Below, piece after piece: positions 23,039 through 24,955 of a stretch of 24,955 nt of DNA. A model generated the notes under the pieces. The model was not told the origin of the DNA. It did no database searches and saw only the letters and a list, made by a program, of their open reading frames with translations. Source of the DNA: Lysobacteraceae bacterium UBA6001 (GTDB lineage Bacteria > Pseudomonadota > Gammaproteobacteria > Xanthomonadales > Xanthomonadaceae); the NCBI GenBank assembly GCA_002429615.1, contig DJAN01000046.1, positions 1 to 24,955 of the forward strand, in the 5' to 3' direction. The translations under genes were made by a program, and so were the position numbers. Numbering within the stretch: position 1 is the first letter of the stretch; each line of letters opens with the position of its first letter.

Positions 23039-24955
23039 TCACGGGTAGGGGTTGAGGATCAGGGTGTCGGCGACGTCGGGCATGAAGCAGGCGATCTGCG
23101 CCGGCCGCGCGATGCCGTCCTCGATGCGCGCCGGCCGCGCGTCGACGCGGTCCGGTCGCGGGCGTGCGAACACGCCGTCGTGCGACTGCTTGCCGATATC
23201 GCCATGCAGCAGGCGCTGCACCTGCGCGGTGATCTGCGCCTGGCTGACCAGCCGTGGCACGCCGGTGTCCGGATCGGCTTCGGTATCGGTGATGCCGCCG
23301 AAGGTCTCCACGTCCACCCAGTCCACGCCGGGCACCGACTGGATCGCAGCGATCGCTTCGCACAGCAGCGCCGGCTGCGCCAGCTGCCGCGCATCGAAGC
23401 CGAAGCGCTGCAGCAGACGCGCGCGCACCGCGGTGGCGACCGGCTCCCAGCGATAATCCGGCAGCAGCCGCACGCGTGCCTGCAGCAGCAGCGCGATGCG
23501 TTCGCGCCACATCAGGCGCACCGGCAGGCCGGGATCGCCCAGCGTGCGCAACGCGCTGGCGAGGTTGCGGTACAGGTCCGAGTCGATGTCGATCGGCATG
23601 TCATCCACGCCGGCGAAGCTGACGCAGACGTATTCGCCGCCGGCATCGGCGAGGCGGCGCGCCTCGGCCTTGGCGATGCCGGCGAACAGGCGGGTGAAGT
23701 CGGCGTAGTCGGACAGCGACACCAGCCGGTCGAGCGCAATCACCGAACGCGGCGCGTTCTCGCGGATCAGCTGCTCGCCTTCGCGGTCCGCGCCGCCGCT
23801 GGCACGCAGTGGATTGACCACGTCCTTGAGCCCGAGCGGACGGCTGACCATCAGCGCCACCTGTCCGGCGCGCACGTTGCCGCCCCGGCCCAGGCCGTTG
23901 CGGTATTCGGCGCGCAGGTTCTCCACCCCACTGGGCGGACGCAGTCCATGCTCGCCATCGCCGAACACCACCGTGGTACCACCGTCGCCGTCGCCGCGGG
24001 TGACGAAGGCGCGGTCGTCGGGACCGAGCAGTGCCAGGCTGCCGGCCTCGTGCCATTCCACGTCGTTGACGTAGACCTTGAGCGTGCTGCTGGCACCCAC
24101 CGCGGTGGGCGCGGGGCGGAAGGTCAGCGGTGGCTGGCGCAGCGTGAACGCCTGCAGCGGCACGCGCGCGTCGCTGCCGCCGAGCACCTCGCGCCGGCTT
24201 TCGCCATGGCTGGCGGCGACCACATTGCCGCGCACCACCACGCTGGCGCGGTGGTAGCGATTGGCCAGCGGCGTGGCCAGCTGCAGGGTGGTGTGTGGGC
24301 GGTCGCCGGGCAGGTCCAGGTCCTGCCCATGGCGCAGCCCGGCGACCATCATCAGCTCGGCGGCACGCACGCCGCTGACGCCGGCGATATCGCTGCGTTC
24401 GCCTTCCACCACCACCCAGCGCCCGGAGGTCAGCTGCTCGTGCAGCGGCGCCAGTTCCAGCGTGTCGCCGAACACCTCGTCCAGGATCGGCGCATCGGCC
24501 AGGGTCAGCACGCGCCGCGCCGGATGCAGCCAGGTCAGGCGCAGTTCGCCGATTGCGGCGCGGCCTTCCTTGCCGGCGGTGACCTCGCGCCACACAGTCG
24601 GCCCCTCGGCATCGCCGAAATCCACGCGGGTGGTCTCGGCGTCGATGCCGTAGGCGCCGCGCGGACCACTGCGGGTACGCGCCACGCGCAGCACGTCGAG
24701 CTGGCTGGGATCGCCCAGGTCTTCGCCGGGGCGCGCGGCCAGCACCCAGGCGCCGGGCGCGAGCAGCAGGTCGGGGCTGCCGAGGTAGGCGTTGCTGTTG
24801 GTCTCGTCATTGGCGTATTCCCAGTCGTCCCAGGACGAGAACGACTTGAGGATGACCCCGCCGCTGTCGGAAGACACCGGCGTGGGCCGCGCGGCGGTGG
24901 CGCCGAACAGGCGCTGGCCGGGCCCGAGCAGGTGCACCGCGCGCAATGCCGATGG
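23039..24955 (-). CDS. Putative baseplate assembly protein (baseplate J/gp47-type), C-terminal 638 residues (partial)
   Basis: The frame is open to the right edge, so the N-terminus lies outside the window. The family diagnostic block is plain: TVVFGDGEHGLRPPSGVENLRAEYRNG, then GNVRAGQVALMVSRPLGLKDVVNPLRASGGADREGEQ, and SVIALDRLVSLSDYADFTRLFAGIAKAEARR. The last third carries RVRLLPDYRWEPVATAVRARLLQRFGFDARQL and IQSVPGVDWVDVETFGG, the usual C-terminal J-type segment. J proteins form the baseplate wedge of contractile tails. In bacteria without prophage genes they mark extracellular contractile injection systems, which fits the DUF6519 and gpI-like neighbours. Sheath, tube and AAA ATPase genes would be expected upstream, to the right of the window. 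Its stop lies 8 nt before the next ATG. Confidence 0.87.
   Translation of the reverse strand, partial: PSALRAVHLLGPGQRLFGATAARPTPVSSDSGGVILKSFSSWDDWEYANDETNSNAYLGSPDLLLAPGAWVLAARPGEDLGDPSQLDVLRVARTRSGPRGAYGIDAETTRVDFGDAEGPTVWREVTAGKEGRAAIGELRLTWLHPARRVLTLADAPILDEVFGDTLELAPLHEQLTSGRWVVVEGERSDIAGVSGVRAAELMMVAGLRHGQDLDLPGDRPHTTLQLATPLANRYHRASVVVRGNVVAASHGESRREVLGGSDARVPLQAFTLRQPPLTFRPAPTAVGASSTLKVYVNDVEWHEAGSLALLGPDDRAFVTRGDGDGGTTVVFGDGEHGLRPPSGVENLRAEYRNGLGRGGNVRAGQVALMVSRPLGLKDVVNPLRASGGADREGEQLIRENAPRSVIALDRLVSLSDYADFTRLFAGIAKAEARRLADAGGEYVCVSFAGVDDMPIDIDSDLYRNLASALRTLGDPGLPVRLMWRERIALLLQARVRLLPDYRWEPVATAVRARLLQRFGFDARQLAQPALLCEAIAAIQSVPGVDWVDVETFGGITDTEADPDTGVPRLVSQAQITAQVQRLLHGDIGKQSHDGVFARPRPDRVDARPARIEDGIARPAQIACFMPDVADTLILNPYP

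Noticed and set aside
20703..23048. Plus-strand open frame of 781 codons
   Set aside because: Antisense to the gpI-like/beta-helix gene. It is rich in His, Arg and Ala with no recognisable domain.
23031..23510. N-terminal extension of the tail protein I frame
   Set aside because: It lies inside the J-type baseplate gene in another frame. The gpI-like homology starts at about 23030.

Overview
The window is very GC-rich DNA from a gammaproteobacterium, most likely a member of the Xanthomonadaceae/Lysobacteraceae (Lysobacter, Luteimonas, Pseudoxanthomonas or Stenotrophomonas type). The evidence is the strong G/C third-position bias, a TonB-dependent receptor of xanthomonad type, a two-component propeller sensor kinase, and tandem copies of the 'GTAGGAG(G/C)GGCTTCAGCC' palindromic repeat that is common in this family. 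This placement is inference from sequence style, not from a marker gene. No rRNA, tRNA or CRISPR array was seen.

Layout. (1) 1-3232, minus: the N-terminal 1077 codons of a giant surface or secreted protein with an LEPR-XLL N-terminal motif and a DUF4347 domain, running off the left edge. (2) 3432-5813, plus: a MarC-family membrane protein, a DUF4239 (bestrophin-like) membrane protein and an outer-membrane 'transporter' barrel. (3) 5823-13615, all minus: in transcription order a propeller/Y_Y_Y sensor histidine kinase, an overlapping NarL/LuxR response regulator, a lipoprotein, a Cys-type sulfatase and a DUF202 (YidH-type) membrane protein. (4) 13724-14563, plus: a small membrane protein and a minimal AraC-type regulator. 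(5) 14626-15606, minus: a chloroperoxidase-like alpha/beta hydrolase with a twin-arginine leader. (6) 15999-18608, plus: a TonB-dependent receptor. (7) 18691-19206: six tandem copies of an 87-89 bp REPIN-like repeat, with a seventh diverged copy at 15709-15786. (8) 19256-24955, minus: the 3' end of a phage-tail-like operon (baseplate J-type protein, tail protein I/beta-helix fusion, DUF6519 protein), which continues off the right edge and probably belongs to an extracellular contractile injection system.

How the parts may work together. A short inverted-repeat motif, C-R-GTAGAA-M-TAC-Y-G, occurs upstream of three transcription units: marC-like, DUF4239-transporter, and lipoprotein-sulfatase. 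The third site lies directly downstream of the sensor kinase/response regulator pair. This suggests, as inference, that the two-component system controls a small local envelope regulon. The right-hand operon is an independent system. The repeat array sits between its 3' end and the receptor gene.
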